DNA of 64,000 bases from an uncultured Bacteroidales bacterium (lineage in GTDB: Bacteria > Bacteroidota > Bacteroidia > Bacteroidales > UBA932). Position 1 is the stretch's first letter. Every line of letters begins with the position of its first letter. The stretch covers positions 43,329 to 107,328 of the forward strand of contig CALUTY010000014.1 in NCBI GenBank assembly GCA_944323825.1, written 5' to 3'. Both the position numbers and the translations under genes were made by a program. Positions 35,033 to 44,557 of the stretch are shown piece by piece. The notes beneath the pieces were generated by a model. That model was not told the origin of the DNA. It ran no database searches and was given only the letters and a program-made list of their open reading frames with translations.

Positions 35033-36418
35033 TCAGTTGTATGCCCCCATCTTGAGGATGTTCTCCTCTGCCTGGGTGAGGAATCTCCACTGTCCCTTCT
35101 TGAGTCCTTTCTTGGTGAGCCCGGCGAAATATACCCTGTCAAGTCCTCGCACCTCATAGCCGAGGGATTCGAAAATCCTCCTTACGATGCGGTTCTTTCC
35201 GGAATGTATCTCTATGCCTATCTTCTTGTGGTTGTCGTCCTCCACATACTCCAGCTCATCTGCAGCTATCTCCCCGTCGGAAAGGAGCACCCCTGCCTTT
35301 ATCTTGTCGTAGTCCTCCTGTGCGAGATCCTTGTCCAGTGTCACCTGGTAGATCTTCTTCTTGTCGTATGACGGATGGGTGAGCTTTTCCGCCATTTCCC
35401 CGTCATTGGTGAACATCAGCACTCCGGTGGTGTATTTGTCGAGCCTTCCCACCGGGAACACCCTTGACTTGCAGCCTTTGAGAAGGTCCATCACCGTCTT
35501 CTCGGCATGCGGGTCGCTGGCTGTCGTCACGAAGCCCTTCGGCTTGTTCATCACTATATAGACCTTTTCTTCCCCTCTGATCCTTTCCCCGTTGAATCTC
35601 ACGTCATCGTTGTAGATGTTGACTTTCGTTCCGAGTTCGGTGACCACCTCTCCGTTGACTGTTACCACGCCTGCGGTGATGTAGTTGTCTGCCTCTCTTC
35701 TGGAGCATATCCCGGAGTTGGCGATGAACTTGTTGAGCCTTACCTCCTCCTTTATCGGTATGTTTACGAGGTCGTTGTCAGAAAACCTGCTCTCGTCCAT
35801 GAACTGCTTTCTGGAGATCATCTTGTTTATCCCGCTTTCAACCGGAATGTTGCGCGTCTTTTTCGGGGCACCGTATTTCGGCCCTTTCCTGTCATTGAAT
35901 CCCGGTCTTCCGGCATTTCTTCTGTCTCCGTATCCTTCATTGCTGCTGCCGTAGCCGCCTCTCCTGTCGTTGCCGAAAGGCTTCCTGTCATAGCCCGAAG
36001 CCCTTCTGTCCCCGCGCTCTCCGAAACTCCTTCCCTGTGCAGGACGGCGTGTCTGGCTGAAGTTTCTTTCTCCTCCGAAGCTTCTCTCTCCACCGAAGTT
36101 CCTTTCATTTCCGTAAGTCCTTTCTCCGCTTCCGAAAGACCTCCTTTCGTATCCTGAGGACTGCGGCCTTTCTGCTGCCGGAACGCTTCTGAGCGCACCG
36201 TCCTTTCCTCGGATCACCCTCGGCCTGCGCTTAGGTGCAGCCGGAGCCTGTCCGTCTGAACCGTATGCTTCATTGTGAGGTCGCTGATATTCTCTCGAAT
36301 AGCCTTCCTGGAATCTTCCGCCTCTGTTTCCTGAAAAGTTCCTTTCAGTGGTTCTTCTGCCGTAATCGCTACGGTCTCCTGTTCTGCGGTTGTTGCCGCC
36401 TCTTCTGTAATTTTCCAT
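35033..36418 (-). CDS. rluB: rRNA pseudouridine synthase RluB-type with long Arg/Gly-rich N terminus
   Basis: The 461-residue protein has about 225 residues of low-complexity sequence rich in Arg, Gly, Ser, Asn and aromatic residues (repeats of GxERNFGGERSF type), then an S4 RNA-binding domain (RLNKFIANSGICSRREADNY) and an RsuA/RluB catalytic domain with FPVGRLDKYTTGVLMFTND holding the catalytic Asp. It converts a uridine in 23S (or 16S) rRNA to pseudouridine. The extension would be disordered and RNA-binding. Start at 36418 (MENYRR) is preferred to 36445. Confidence 0.88.
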   Translation of the reverse strand: MENYRRGGNNRRTGDRSDYGRRTTERNFSGNRGGRFQEGYSREYQRPHNEAYGSDGQAPAAPKRRPRVIRGKDGALRSVPAAERPQSSGYERRSFGSGERTYGNERNFGGERSFGGERNFSQTRRPAQGRSFGERGDRRASGYDRKPFGNDRRGGYGSSNEGYGDRRNAGRPGFNDRKGPKYGAPKKTRNIPVESGINKMISRKQFMDESRFSDNDLVNIPIKEEVRLNKFIANSGICSRREADNYITAGVVTVNGEVVTELGTKVNIYNDDVRFNGERIRGEEKVYIVMNKPKGFVTTASDPHAEKTVMDLLKGCKSRVFPVGRLDKYTTGVLMFTNDGEMAEKLTHPSYDKKKIYQVTLDKDLAQEDYDKIKAGVLLSDGEIAADELEYVEDDNHKKIGIEIHSGKNRIVRRIFESLGYEVRGLDRVYFAGLTKKGLKKGQWRFLTQAEENILKMGAYN

Positions 36419-36481
36419 CTTTTTCCGTGCCCCTCCCGGGGTCATGCAATTTAATGAAATGAATAAAAATGTTATAAAAAT

Positions 36482-36499
36482 GTATGGCTCACGCCATAT
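36482..36499 (-). terminator. Possible terminator after tonB
   Basis: The hairpin tatggc/gccata (36483-36498) is followed on the minus strand by T-rich sequence (acatttttataacattttt). It lies between tonB and rluB. The stem is short, so it may be weak. Confidence 0.35.
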
Positions 36500-36505
36500 A
36501 TGTCT

Positions 36506-37291
36506 TTATTTCAAATCGAAAATATATGTTATCTTCCCTTTCTGCTGCTCCGGTGCATCCGCCTTCATGTTGAACTGTGCCTGCATCGCCACCTTCCTTG
36601 CAGCCTCCCATAATGTCTTGTCAGTTACCGTCGTACCCTCTATCCCGGGGTTCGCCCGTGTCACCTTTCCGTTACGGTCGACCCAGATCTCTACAACGAC
36701 TGTGCCAGCCTCCTGTACGGTATAGCTGGGACTTGCCAATGTTCCGAGTACGGTCCGTCCCGGAACCTGTGCATTCGGCTCCCCGCTTGTCTCCCCGACA
36801 CGGGTGTTCCCGCTTGCGTGTCCGGCCTTCAGCGCATCAGTGACCCGCTCCGCCGTCTGGGCGGCCAGTGTGTCCTTCTGCGTCTTGTTGTCGGCGGCAT
36901 GGAAGAGCGCCCTGCGGTTGATTTCCTTCTTTCTCGGCGGCTCTTTCACCTCCACATCCCCGAAGTCATCCACTGTAGCTTCCCTCGCCTCGTTCAGCTC
37001 CGACCCCTCATGCTGGGCCTGCGACTGCTGTATCAGCCTTATCTCCTCCTCCGGATCGGCTTCGGCGGCCCTCGGCTGCGTGCCCGTCCTTATCTGCTGC
37101 GGCACTTCCGCCTCGTATTCCGAGAAGTCGAGAAGAAAAGCCTCTTCCTCAGGCGGAGGATACATGTATTTCATTCCGGAAGCAGTACCGGCTGCCACCA
37201 GGGAAACATGCACGACCACGGCTGCCGAAATCCCGATCACCCGTGAAATCTTTTCCTGTCTGGCTCTTTCCTTTTTGTACTGTCCGTCCAT
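36506..37291 (-). CDS. tonB: TonB-family energy transducer
   Basis: The 261-residue protein has a short basic cytoplasmic start, one membrane span (VIGISAAVVVHVSLVAAGTA, residues ~18-37), a Pro/Glu-rich periplasmic spacer (~45-165) and a C-terminal TonB domain (VVVEIWVDRNGKVTRANPG, ALWEAARKVAMQAQF-like TLWEAARKVAMQAQF, TYIFDLK). It links ExbBD to TonB-dependent receptors such as the SusC protein in this window. The gene follows exbD by 80 bases in the order exbB-exbD-tonB. Confidence 0.9.
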   Translation of the reverse strand: MDGQYKKERARQEKISRVIGISAAVVVHVSLVAAGTASGMKYMYPPPEEEAFLLDFSEYEAEVPQQIRTGTQPRAAEADPEEEIRLIQQSQAQHEGSELNEAREATVDDFGDVEVKEPPRKKEINRRALFHAADNKTQKDTLAAQTAERVTDALKAGHASGNTRVGETSGEPNAQVPGRTVLGTLASPSYTVQEAGTVVVEIWVDRNGKVTRANPGIEGTTVTDKTLWEAARKVAMQAQFNMKADAPEQQKGKITYIFDLK

Positions 37292-37371
37292 CTTGCTTGT
37301 GCCGGTCCCCTGGCCTTCATGTCCGTCCGTACCTGTGCGGCATTCCGTCCGGCGGCGGTTCAGGGGCCTGT

Positions 37372-37785
37372 CTATTCGGGCCGTGTGGCCATTATTACCT
37401 TATAGTGGTTCCTTTTGGCTATGTTCATTATCTCCACCACTTCCCTGATCGGGACTGTCTCGTCCGCATAGATCGAGAATGTAGGGTCCTCCTCATTCTG
37501 CAGCAGCTCCACCAGGTCGTCTTCTATCTCGCTGAAAGGCACCGGCTTCTCGTCCCCGTTTATGTGGTAGGAGAATGTGTCAGTGTCCTGGTAGTGCTTT
37601 ATTGACACGCTCACAGTGGCCTTTGCCGACACCTGTCCCGTGCTTTTCGGCAGGAGGAGCTTCAGGGCGTTCGGATTGACCAGCGTCGATGTCACCAGGA
37701 AAAATATGAGCAGGAGAAACACGATGTCGGTCATTGATGACATCGAGAAATTCGGCTCTGCCTTGGTTGTCCGTTTAAGTGCCAT
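37372..37785 (-). CDS. exbD: ExbD/TolR-family biopolymer transport protein
   Basis: The 137-residue protein has a basic N terminus, the membrane helix SMTDIVFLLLIFFLVTSTLV (residues ~17-36) with the conserved Asp (TDIVF) that carries protons, and a periplasmic domain ending in KVIMATRPE. It works with ExbB to energise TonB. The gene is 15 bases downstream of exbB. Confidence 0.94.
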   Translation of the reverse strand: MALKRTTKAEPNFSMSSMTDIVFLLLIFFLVTSTLVNPNALKLLLPKSTGQVSAKATVSVSIKHYQDTDTFSYHINGDEKPVPFSEIEDDLVELLQNEEDPTFSIYADETVPIREVVEIMNIAKRNHYKVIMATRPE

Positions 37786-37800
37786 GTCCTGCTCTCTCCT

Positions 37801-38520
37801 TTACAGTCTGTCAGTTCCTTCTTCCACATTCTCGGCAGGCTCGTGGAGGAGGTCCATGAAATCTATTATGGTGCTTTCCATCTTGAACACCAGGTCGGAT
37901 ATCTGTGAGGTCAGCCAGTTGTAGCCGAAATATGCTATGATTCCCACGATAAGACCTCCGACAGTCGTCACCATCGCCACATAAATACCGCCCGAGAGCA
38001 GGGTGATGTCAATGTTGTTTCCTGCCTGGGACATGTTGAAGAAAGCCTGCACCATACCCATCACCGTTCCGAGGAATCCGATCATCGGGGCTCCTCCTGC
38101 GACCGTTGCGAGGATCGGCAGCCCTTTCTCAAGCCTGGCCACTTCCACATTTCCCATGTTCTCGACTGCCGTCTGGATGTCAGACAGCGGCCTTCCGATA
38201 CGCTCGATGCCTTTTTCGACCAGCCTTGCCACAGGTGAGTCGTATTTCTGGCAAAGAGCCACGGCGGACTTTATCTTGCCGTCATGGATGAAGTCATGGA
38301 TGTCCTTCATGAAGTTCTTGTCGATCTGCCCTGCCTTGCGGATCATCCACCATTTCTTGCCGAAAATGTAGATGGCCACGATTGAAAGGGCGAGCAGCAC
38401 CCACATGAGGGCGCCTCCCTTGAGGAAAAGGTCAAAAAAAGACAATGTCATTTCCTGCTGCTGAGGAACCGCCTCGACAGCCACGGCATCCATGCCTGAT
38501 TGCAAAAGATTGAAAAGCAT
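37801..38520 (-). CDS. exbB: MotA/TolQ/ExbB proton channel family protein
   Basis: The 239-residue protein has three membrane spans (~30-55, ~130-155, ~180-205) and the family block LPILATVAGGAPMIGFLGTVMGMVQAFFNM (quoted in part) followed by GGIYVAMVTTVGGLIVGIIAYFGYN. With ExbD it forms the proton-driven motor for TonB. The start at 38520 is chosen because an upstream in-frame start at 38592 overlaps truA and adds no membrane segment of the family. Confidence 0.94.
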   Translation of the reverse strand: MLFNLLQSGMDAVAVEAVPQQQEMTLSFFDLFLKGGALMWVLLALSIVAIYIFGKKWWMIRKAGQIDKNFMKDIHDFIHDGKIKSAVALCQKYDSPVARLVEKGIERIGRPLSDIQTAVENMGNVEVARLEKGLPILATVAGGAPMIGFLGTVMGMVQAFFNMSQAGNNIDITLLSGGIYVAMVTTVGGLIVGIIAYFGYNWLTSQISDLVFKMESTIIDFMDLLHEPAENVEEGTDRL

Positions 38521-38584
38521 TTTTGTTCTTTGTGTTTGAAGTGGCAAAAATAGATAAAAAATTTCAGAAACCGCCTTGAAAATT

Positions 38585-39400
38585 TCAAACATGAAGCCCC
38601 CGTGAGAAATTTTCCTGGTCCGGATAGCCTATCCTGCTCAGGAAAAGCGCATTTCCCGGGACGGACTCTCCCGCGTCGGAGCGGCATCCCGAGCTGACCA
38701 GCTCCCTTATCCACTCAGGCTCGTGCTTCCCCCGGCCCACATCCACGAGCGAGCCGACTATCGCCCGGACCATGTTCCGCAGGAACCGGTTCGCCCTGAT
38801 CCTGAACACGAGGAAGTCCCCCTCCTCATACGGGTAGTCCAGCATCCTCACATGATCCGGTATCCAGGTCTCCCAAAGGGCCTCATTGATTGTACAGATG
38901 GAGGTGAGGTTGTTCCCCCCTGTCTTTTCGAAACAGCTGAAGTCGTGTTCCCCGAGAAGGTATTGCGCAGCCGTGTTCATCCTGTCCATGTCGAGCGGGT
39001 AGCGGCAATGCCAGGAGAAGCTTTCCATGAACGGGTCCTTCTTCCTGTGCAGGAAGTATCTGTATTCCCTTGAAACGGCGGAAAACCTGGCGTGGAAATC
39101 ATCCGGCGCCGGGCGCAACTCATGTACCGTTATCCCTTTGGGCAGGATGGCATTTATTTTGTAGACAAAATGCGCCGGTTCAGGGACGGGCTTGCCTTCA
39201 GGAATGTCAAAATGGGCAATGCAGTTCACGGCATTCACTCCCGTGTCCGTCCTGCCCGCTCCGGTGACGGATATTTCTTCTCCGAGAAATATGGTGAGGG
39301 CCCTTTCGAGTTCTCCCTGTACGGACGGGACATCCCCTTTCTGGCGCTGCCAGCCGAAAAACCGTGAACCGTTGTAGGAAAGCCTTATCGTATATCGCAT
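38585..39400 (-). CDS. truA: tRNA pseudouridine(38-40) synthase TruA
   Basis: The 271-residue protein begins MRYTIRLSYNGSRFFGWQRQ, has the catalytic Asp in GAGRTDTGVNA, VNAFH-like VNCIAHFD, ARFSAVSREYRYFL and the C-terminal RANRFLRNMVRAIVG. It modifies uridines 38-40 in tRNA anticodon arms. The family N terminus fixes the start at 39400; a longer frame opens at 39526 and would overlap the divergent moxR gene. A -7 element is at 39434-39441. Confidence 0.97.
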   Translation of the reverse strand: MRYTIRLSYNGSRFFGWQRQKGDVPSVQGELERALTIFLGEEISVTGAGRTDTGVNAVNCIAHFDIPEGKPVPEPAHFVYKINAILPKGITVHELRPAPDDFHARFSAVSREYRYFLHRKKDPFMESFSWHCRYPLDMDRMNTAAQYLLGEHDFSCFEKTGGNNLTSICTINEALWETWIPDHVRMLDYPYEEGDFLVFRIRANRFLRNMVRAIVGSLVDVGRGKHEPEWIRELVSSGCRSDAGESVPGNALFLSRIGYPDQENFSRGLHV

Positions 39401-39433
39401 GGCGGTGTATGATGAAATTTGTTGAAAAAGATG

Positions 39434-39441
39434 CAAAATTA
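39434..39441 (-). promoter_or_regulatory. -7 promoter element of truA
   Basis: On the minus strand this reads TAATTTTG (TAnnTTTG), 34 bases before the truA start at 39400. It lies in the 61-base gap shared with the divergent moxR gene. Confidence 0.4.
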
Positions 39442-39461
39442 AACAAAATATAAAAATTCTT

Positions 39462-40454
39462 ATGGAGAGCGTAAACATTAAAGAATTGAATGACCGCATC
39501 CAGCGCGAAAGTTCCTTCGTGGACATCCTTACGATGGAGATGGGAAAGGTGATTGTCGGTCAGAAGCATCTGGTGGAGAATCTTCTCATCGGTCTTCTTG
39601 CCAACGGCCACATTCTTCTGGAAGGCGTTCCGGGACTGGCGAAGACGCTGGCCATCAACACCCTCGCCTCGTGTGTGGATGCCAAGTTCAGCAGGATACA
39701 GTTCACTCCGGACCTTCTGCCGGCCGATGTGCTCGGAACCCTGATCTATTCCCAGAAGACCGAACAGTTCCAGATCCGCAAGGGTCCGATCTTCGCCAAC
39801 TTCGTGCTTGCTGATGAGATCAACCGTTCACCGGCCAAGGTGCAGTCCGCCCTTCTTGAGGCGATGCAGGAGCGCCAGGTGACAATCGGCGACGAGACAT
39901 TCAGGCTTCCGGAGCCGTTCCTCGTGATGGCGACCCAGAACCCTATCGAGCAGGAAGGCACCTATCCTCTTCCGGAGGCGCAGGTGGACCGTTTCATGCT
40001 GAAGGTGGTGGTGTCCTATCCGAAGAAGGAGGAAGAGAAGCTGATAGTCAGGATGAACAATACGGGAGAGTTCCCGAAGGCGCATCCTGTGATGAAGCCT
40101 GAGGACATCGTGCGTGCCCGCCAGGTGGTCAGGGACGTGTACATGGACGAGAAGATCGAGCGTTACATAGTGGATATCATCTACGCCACAAGGACGCCTC
40201 AGGACTATAATCTCGGCAAGCTTTCCAGCCTGATATCCTACGGGGCATCCCCTCGTGCCAGCATCTCCCTTTCAATGGCTTCCAAGGCCTATGCATTCAT
40301 AAAGAGGAGAGGGTACGTGATTCCTGAAGACGTGAGGGCAGTATGCAATGAGGTGCTCAGGCACAGGATAGGTCTGACATACGAGGCGGAGGCCGAGAAT
40401 GTGACCACGGAAAACATCATTTCTGAGATAATAAATGCCGTAGAGGTTCCGTAA
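39462..40454 (+). CDS. MoxR-family AAA+ ATPase
   Basis: The 330-residue protein has Walker A GVPGLAKT (residues ~52-59), Walker B VLADEINRSPAKVQSALLEAMQE (quoted in part), sensor 1 ATQNPIEQEGTYPLPEAQ and the C-terminal lid with a sensor 2 Arg. MoxR ATPases act as chaperones for VWA-domain proteins. It is first in the bat operon and its stop overlaps the next start (TAATG). Confidence 0.95.
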   Translation: MESVNIKELNDRIQRESSFVDILTMEMGKVIVGQKHLVENLLIGLLANGHILLEGVPGLAKTLAINTLASCVDAKFSRIQFTPDLLPADVLGTLIYSQKTEQFQIRKGPIFANFVLADEINRSPAKVQSALLEAMQERQVTIGDETFRLPEPFLVMATQNPIEQEGTYPLPEAQVDRFMLKVVVSYPKKEEEKLIVRMNNTGEFPKAHPVMKPEDIVRARQVVRDVYMDEKIERYIVDIIYATRTPQDYNLGKLSSLISYGASPRASISLSMASKAYAFIKRRGYVIPEDVRAVCNEVLRHRIGLTYEAEAENVTTENIISEIINAVEVP

Positions 40455-41347
40455 TGGATAATGGAAGAAGTGCAAACGACCTGCTCAAGAAGGTCAGGAA
40501 GATAGAGATAAAGACGAGGGCGCTTTCGCACCAGATATTTGCGGGAGAATACCATTCCGCGTTCAAGGGACGCGGAATGGCATTCAGCGAGGTGCGCGAA
40601 TACCAGTTCGGGGACGATGTGCGTAACATGGACTGGAATGTGACGGCGCGCCTGAGGTCTCCTTATGTGAAGGTCTTCGAGGAGGAAAGGGAGCTGACGG
40701 TCGTGCTTCTCATTGACATAAGCCGGTCCGGGCTTTTCGGCACTTCGGGAATGAACAAGAGGGACCTGATTGCGGAGATTGCGGCGGTGCTTTCGTTTTC
40801 CGCCATCATCAACAATGACAAGGTCGGAGCCCTGTTCTTCAGCGACAGGGTGGAGAAGTTCATCCCTCCCAAGAAGGGAAGAAGCCATCTCCTTCATATA
40901 ATAAGGGAAATAATAGAGTTCCGTCCGCAGCATGACGGCACAGACATAAGCGAGGCCCTCAGGTATCTGACCAATGCCATCAAGAAACGCTGCACGGCCT
41001 TCCTGCTTTCCGACATGCTGGATGTCAATGAGGACGGCACTCCGCGCTATGAGGATGCCCTCAAGGTGGCCGTCAACCGCCATGACCTTTCCGTGATCGA
41101 GGTCTATGATCCGAGGGAGCGCAGCATCCCGGATGTCGGGCTGGTGTATGTGAAGGACTCCGAAACAATGAAGTCCGCCTGGGTGAACACTTCCGGAAAG
41201 AAGGTCAGGGCCGCATATGAGGAATGGTTCAGGACGGTGTCACAGACTGCTTCACGCATGTTCATGAAATACAAGGTGGACAGTGTGAGCATAGCCACCG
41301 GCCAGGATTATGTGAAAGGGCTGATGACATTCTTTCAAAAGAGATAA
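40454..41347 (+). CDS. DUF58 domain protein
   Basis: The 297-residue protein matches the DUF58 family that partners MoxR: RALSHQIFAGEYHSAFKGRG, REYQFGDDVRNMDWNVTAR, then a VWA-like region VVLLIDISRSGLFG with a DxSxS-type metal site. No membrane span is seen, so it is probably cytoplasmic. Function in the Bat system is not established. It overlaps moxR by one base and is followed by a membrane protein gene after 8 bases. Confidence 0.9.
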   Translation: MDNGRSANDLLKKVRKIEIKTRALSHQIFAGEYHSAFKGRGMAFSEVREYQFGDDVRNMDWNVTARLRSPYVKVFEEERELTVVLLIDISRSGLFGTSGMNKRDLIAEIAAVLSFSAIINNDKVGALFFSDRVEKFIPPKKGRSHLLHIIREIIEFRPQHDGTDISEALRYLTNAIKKRCTAFLLSDMLDVNEDGTPRYEDALKVAVNRHDLSVIEVYDPRERSIPDVGLVYVKDSETMKSAWVNTSGKKVRAAYEEWFRTVSQTASRMFMKYKVDSVSIATGQDYVKGLMTFFQKR

Positions 41348-41355
41348 GACTTGTT

Positions 41356-42531
41356 ATGAATTTGTTATTGAAATCCGTTTCGATATTTTCTGCCGTTGCC
41401 ATGCTCGTGCCGGTAGCGGAAGCCTCTGCCGAGGAAACGGCTCCGCAGGCGGGTTCCGTGGCGAATCCTGTCCAGGTGCCGCAGACGGGGCTCCGTGCAG
41501 GCAGGATAGATATGGAAGGCTCTTTCCTGACGCCTCTCCAGCAGCGTGACTCGGTGCTCATAGCCGACCAGCTTCTCTATGGCTTTTCGTTGGAGAATGT
41601 GCCCGAGGGGACGGGAATCGCCTTCCCGGACTGGTCCAAGGGATTCTGCGAAGGGGTGGAGGTGCTGACTCCATGGCAGATAGACACCGTGGCAGTGGAA
41701 AAGGGGAAGAAGGGACAGCCTTCACGGATGAATCTGAAGGCTGGAGTCATCGTCACTTCCTTCGATGAGGGAACATATCAGCTCCCTCCCATTTCCGTGC
41801 TAAGGAGGACGCCTGACGGGAGGCTTGACACCTTGTTTTTCGAGAGCCGCACGATGGAGGTCAGGACCATGCCTGTGGACACGGCCACCTTCGAACTCCA
41901 CGACATCAAGGGGCAGATAAGATATCCGGTGACATTCATGGAAGTGCTTCCGTGGCTTGCCGGTGCCATTGTCCTGGCAGGGCTGATTGTCCTTGTGATA
42001 TGGCTTGTGCGCAGATACCGCAGGAACGGGGGGCTTGCCGCTGCAAGGAAGGACCCTCCACATATTGTCGCTTTGCGCAAGCTTGACGGACTGAGGGGCA
42101 ACAAGCTCTGGGCACCGGAGAAGCAGAAGGCCTTCTATTCCGGAGTGACGGACGCCCTGAGGGAATACATAGTGTCCCGCTACGGGATTTCCGCCATGGA
42201 AATGACCACGAAGGAGATTTTTGACGGGCTCTCGGACAAGGATGTGCCGGCTGACCTGTATGATGAGATGAAGAATCTCTTCGAGAGGGCGGATTTCGTG
42301 AAATTTGCCAAATATGTGGCTACCGATGAGGAGAACGCCTCTGTGGTGCCGTCTGCAGTGCGTTTCGTGACGCAGACATACCAGCAGGAGGTGGATGTGC
42401 AGGAGGATGCCGCCGCAGGACAGAAGCCCGGTGATGCTTCCGCTGACGGGCAGAAGACGCAGGAGTCAGGAGACATGGCCGGTGCAGGAGAGCCTTCCTC
42501 AGAGGGAAATGTTGAAAACGGAGAAAAATAG
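41356..42531 (+). CDS. Bat-operon membrane protein (DUF4381-like)
   Basis: The 391-residue protein has a signal peptide (to about residue 27, VAEASA), a periplasmic beta-rich domain (~60-180), one membrane span (AGAIVLAGLIVLVIWLV, ~200) and a cytoplasmic helical domain (RKLDGLRGNKLWAPEKQKAFYSGVTDALREYI, quoted in part), then an acidic Gly/Gln tail. This plan and its place between DUF58 and batA are usual in Bacteroidetes bat operons. Role unknown. An upstream in-frame start (41224) lies inside the DUF58 gene and is rejected. Confidence 0.8.
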   Translation: MNLLLKSVSIFSAVAMLVPVAEASAEETAPQAGSVANPVQVPQTGLRAGRIDMEGSFLTPLQQRDSVLIADQLLYGFSLENVPEGTGIAFPDWSKGFCEGVEVLTPWQIDTVAVEKGKKGQPSRMNLKAGVIVTSFDEGTYQLPPISVLRRTPDGRLDTLFFESRTMEVRTMPVDTATFELHDIKGQIRYPVTFMEVLPWLAGAIVLAGLIVLVIWLVRRYRRNGGLAAARKDPPHIVALRKLDGLRGNKLWAPEKQKAFYSGVTDALREYIVSRYGISAMEMTTKEIFDGLSDKDVPADLYDEMKNLFERADFVKFAKYVATDEENASVVPSAVRFVTQTYQQEVDVQEDAAAGQKPGDASADGQKTQESGDMAGAGEPSSEGNVENGEK

Positions 42532-42542
42532 GAGGAGAAGAG

Positions 42543-43529
42543 ATGTTTTTTGAATATCCGAAACTTCTGTGGCTGGAGATAGTCCCTTTTCTGCTGATAC
42601 TGCACTACATTTACCTTGAACTGTGCTCACGCAGGCCTCATCTGAGGGTGTCGGCCATGACTCCGTGGAAGAGGGGAGGGTTCTCCTTCATGCAGGTGTT
42701 CAGGCATGTCCCGTTCGCATTGAAGATCCTTGCACTGGTCATGATCATCATCGCCATTGCCCGTCCGCGCTCTTCGGACAAGATGGACCGGGTGGACAGC
42801 GAGGGCATAGACATAATGCTGACGATGGACGTCTCCACGAGTATGCTGGCAAGGGACTTCACCCCTGACAGGATAAGCGCCGCCAAGGACATCGCCATAG
42901 AGTTCATATCACAGCGTCCGACCGACCGTATGGGAATCGTGGTCTTTGCCGGGGAGAGCTATACCCAGTGTCCTCTGACCACTGACCGCTCCACTCTCAT
43001 CAACCTCATGAAGGAGGTGCAGACAGACCTGATTGAGGACGGTACCGCCATCGGAAACGGGCTTGCGACCGCCGTGGCGAGGCTGAAGGATTCGGATGCC
43101 AAAAGCCGTGTGGTTATACTCCTGACCGACGGTGTCAACAACCGGGGAGAAATCACCCCTCAGATGGCTGCAGAGATAGCCAAGACCTACGGGGTGAGGG
43201 TATATACCATCGGTGTCGGAGCAGAAGGCATGGCTCCGTATCCGGTGATGACCCCGTGGGGGATAGAGGTGCAGAATGTGCGTGTGGAGATAGATGAAAA
43301 GCTGCTCACCGACATAGCCCAGGCCACCGGCGGAAGATATTTCCGTGCCACGGACAATGCCAAGCTGATGGAGATATACAGTGAGATCAACAAGATGGAG
43401 AAGGCCCGCATCACCATAGACAGCTTCCCGGTGTACAAGGAACTGTTCACGGGTTATGCTCTGGTGGCTCTGGCGGCCCTCCTTCTGGGACTTGTACTTG
43501 ATTTGTTTGTAATAAGAAGATTGCCATAA
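42543..43529 (+). CDS. batA: VWA-domain membrane protein BatA
   Basis: The 328-residue protein has two N-terminal membrane segments (LWLEIVPFLLILHYIYL; ALKILALVMIIIAIA), a von Willebrand A domain with the MIDAS motif DVSTS (about residue 97), TDGVNNRGE and a C-terminal span. Bat proteins were named for aerotolerance in Bacteroides fragilis. It is followed by batB after 15 bases. Confidence 0.94.
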   Translation: MFFEYPKLLWLEIVPFLLILHYIYLELCSRRPHLRVSAMTPWKRGGFSFMQVFRHVPFALKILALVMIIIAIARPRSSDKMDRVDSEGIDIMLTMDVSTSMLARDFTPDRISAAKDIAIEFISQRPTDRMGIVVFAGESYTQCPLTTDRSTLINLMKEVQTDLIEDGTAIGNGLATAVARLKDSDAKSRVVILLTDGVNNRGEITPQMAAEIAKTYGVRVYTIGVGAEGMAPYPVMTPWGIEVQNVRVEIDEKLLTDIAQATGGRYFRATDNAKLMEIYSEINKMEKARITIDSFPVYKELFTGYALVALAALLLGLVLDLFVIRRLP

Positions 43530-43544
43530 GGGGAGATTTGGACC

Positions 43545-44543
43545 ATGATTAATTTTGCGCAGCCTCAATATCTGCTTTTGATTTTTCTTGTCCCTCTGTT
43601 CTTCGTGTTCTATGCGCTCATGCTGCATTTCAGGAAACGGAGAGTCAGACGTTTCGGGGACGAAAGGCTTGTGTCTGAGCTCATGCCGTCGGCTTCCCGT
43701 GCCAAGGGCTGGGTGAGGATATCACTGTTCTCGCTTGCATTCTTCTTTTTTGTAATAGGCCTGTCCAGACCTCAGATCGGGGCCAAGCTGAAGGAACACA
43801 AGGCAAAGGGGGCGGAAATCATGATCGCCCTCGATGTCTCCAACTCGATGCTGGCAGAGGACTATTCACCGAACCGTCTGGACCGGGCCAAACTCGCCAT
43901 TTCACGGCTCGTGGACAGGTTGAGGGATGACAGGATAGGACTCATCGTCTTTGCCGGGACTTCATTCGTGCAGCTCCCGGTCACCACCGACTATGTGTCT
44001 GCCAAGATGTTCCTCAATTCCATCACCACCGAGTCCGTCCCTATACAGGGCACCGCCATCGGCGACGCCATCAACACCGCCATCAGGAGCTTCAGCGCGC
44101 AGAGCGAGAAGAGCCGTGCCATAATCGTCATCACAGACGGTGAAAACCATGAAGATGACCCGGTTGCGGCCGCAAAGCAGGCTGCCGAGATGGGCATAAG
44201 GGTCTTCACCATAGGAGTCGGTTCCGATGAGGGAAAGCCGATTCCTGTGAACGGGGAGCTGCTTAAGGACAGGAACGGCGACATAGTCGTCACCCGCCTC
44301 GATGAGAACACCCTCAAGGAAGTGGCGGCTGCAGGCAACGGCTCGTATGTCCGTGCGGGCAACAGCGAATTCGGGCTGAACCCGATTGTGGACGAGATAA
44401 AGAAGATGGAGGCGGAGCAGTTCAATTCCATCGTTTTCGAAGAATTTGACGAACAGTACATGTACTTCTTTGCCATTGCCCTTGTCCTTCTGGTGATAGA
44501 GATGCTGATAGGGGACAGGAGGATGAAGAGGCATTTGTTTTAG
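43545..44543 (+). CDS. batB: VWA-domain membrane protein BatB
   Basis: The 332-residue protein is a parallel version of BatA: two N-terminal membrane segments, MIDAS DVSNS in IALDVSNSMLAEDYSPNRLDRAK (quoted in part), IVITDGENHEDDP and a final membrane span before a short basic tail. BatA and BatB are proposed to form a complex. batC follows 14 bases later. Confidence 0.94.
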   Translation: MINFAQPQYLLLIFLVPLFFVFYALMLHFRKRRVRRFGDERLVSELMPSASRAKGWVRISLFSLAFFFFVIGLSRPQIGAKLKEHKAKGAEIMIALDVSNSMLAEDYSPNRLDRAKLAISRLVDRLRDDRIGLIVFAGTSFVQLPVTTDYVSAKMFLNSITTESVPIQGTAIGDAINTAIRSFSAQSEKSRAIIVITDGENHEDDPVAAAKQAAEMGIRVFTIGVGSDEGKPIPVNGELLKDRNGDIVVTRLDENTLKEVAAAGNGSYVRAGNSEFGLNPIVDEIKKMEAEQFNSIVFEEFDEQYMYFFAIALVLLVIEMLIGDRRMKRHLF

Positions 44544-44557
44544 GAGGATAGAGTGAA

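Noticed and set aside
33411..35159. Long open frame on the plus strand antisense to parC and era
   Set aside because: It lies entirely over two well-supported minus-strand genes and its translation has no recognisable domain.
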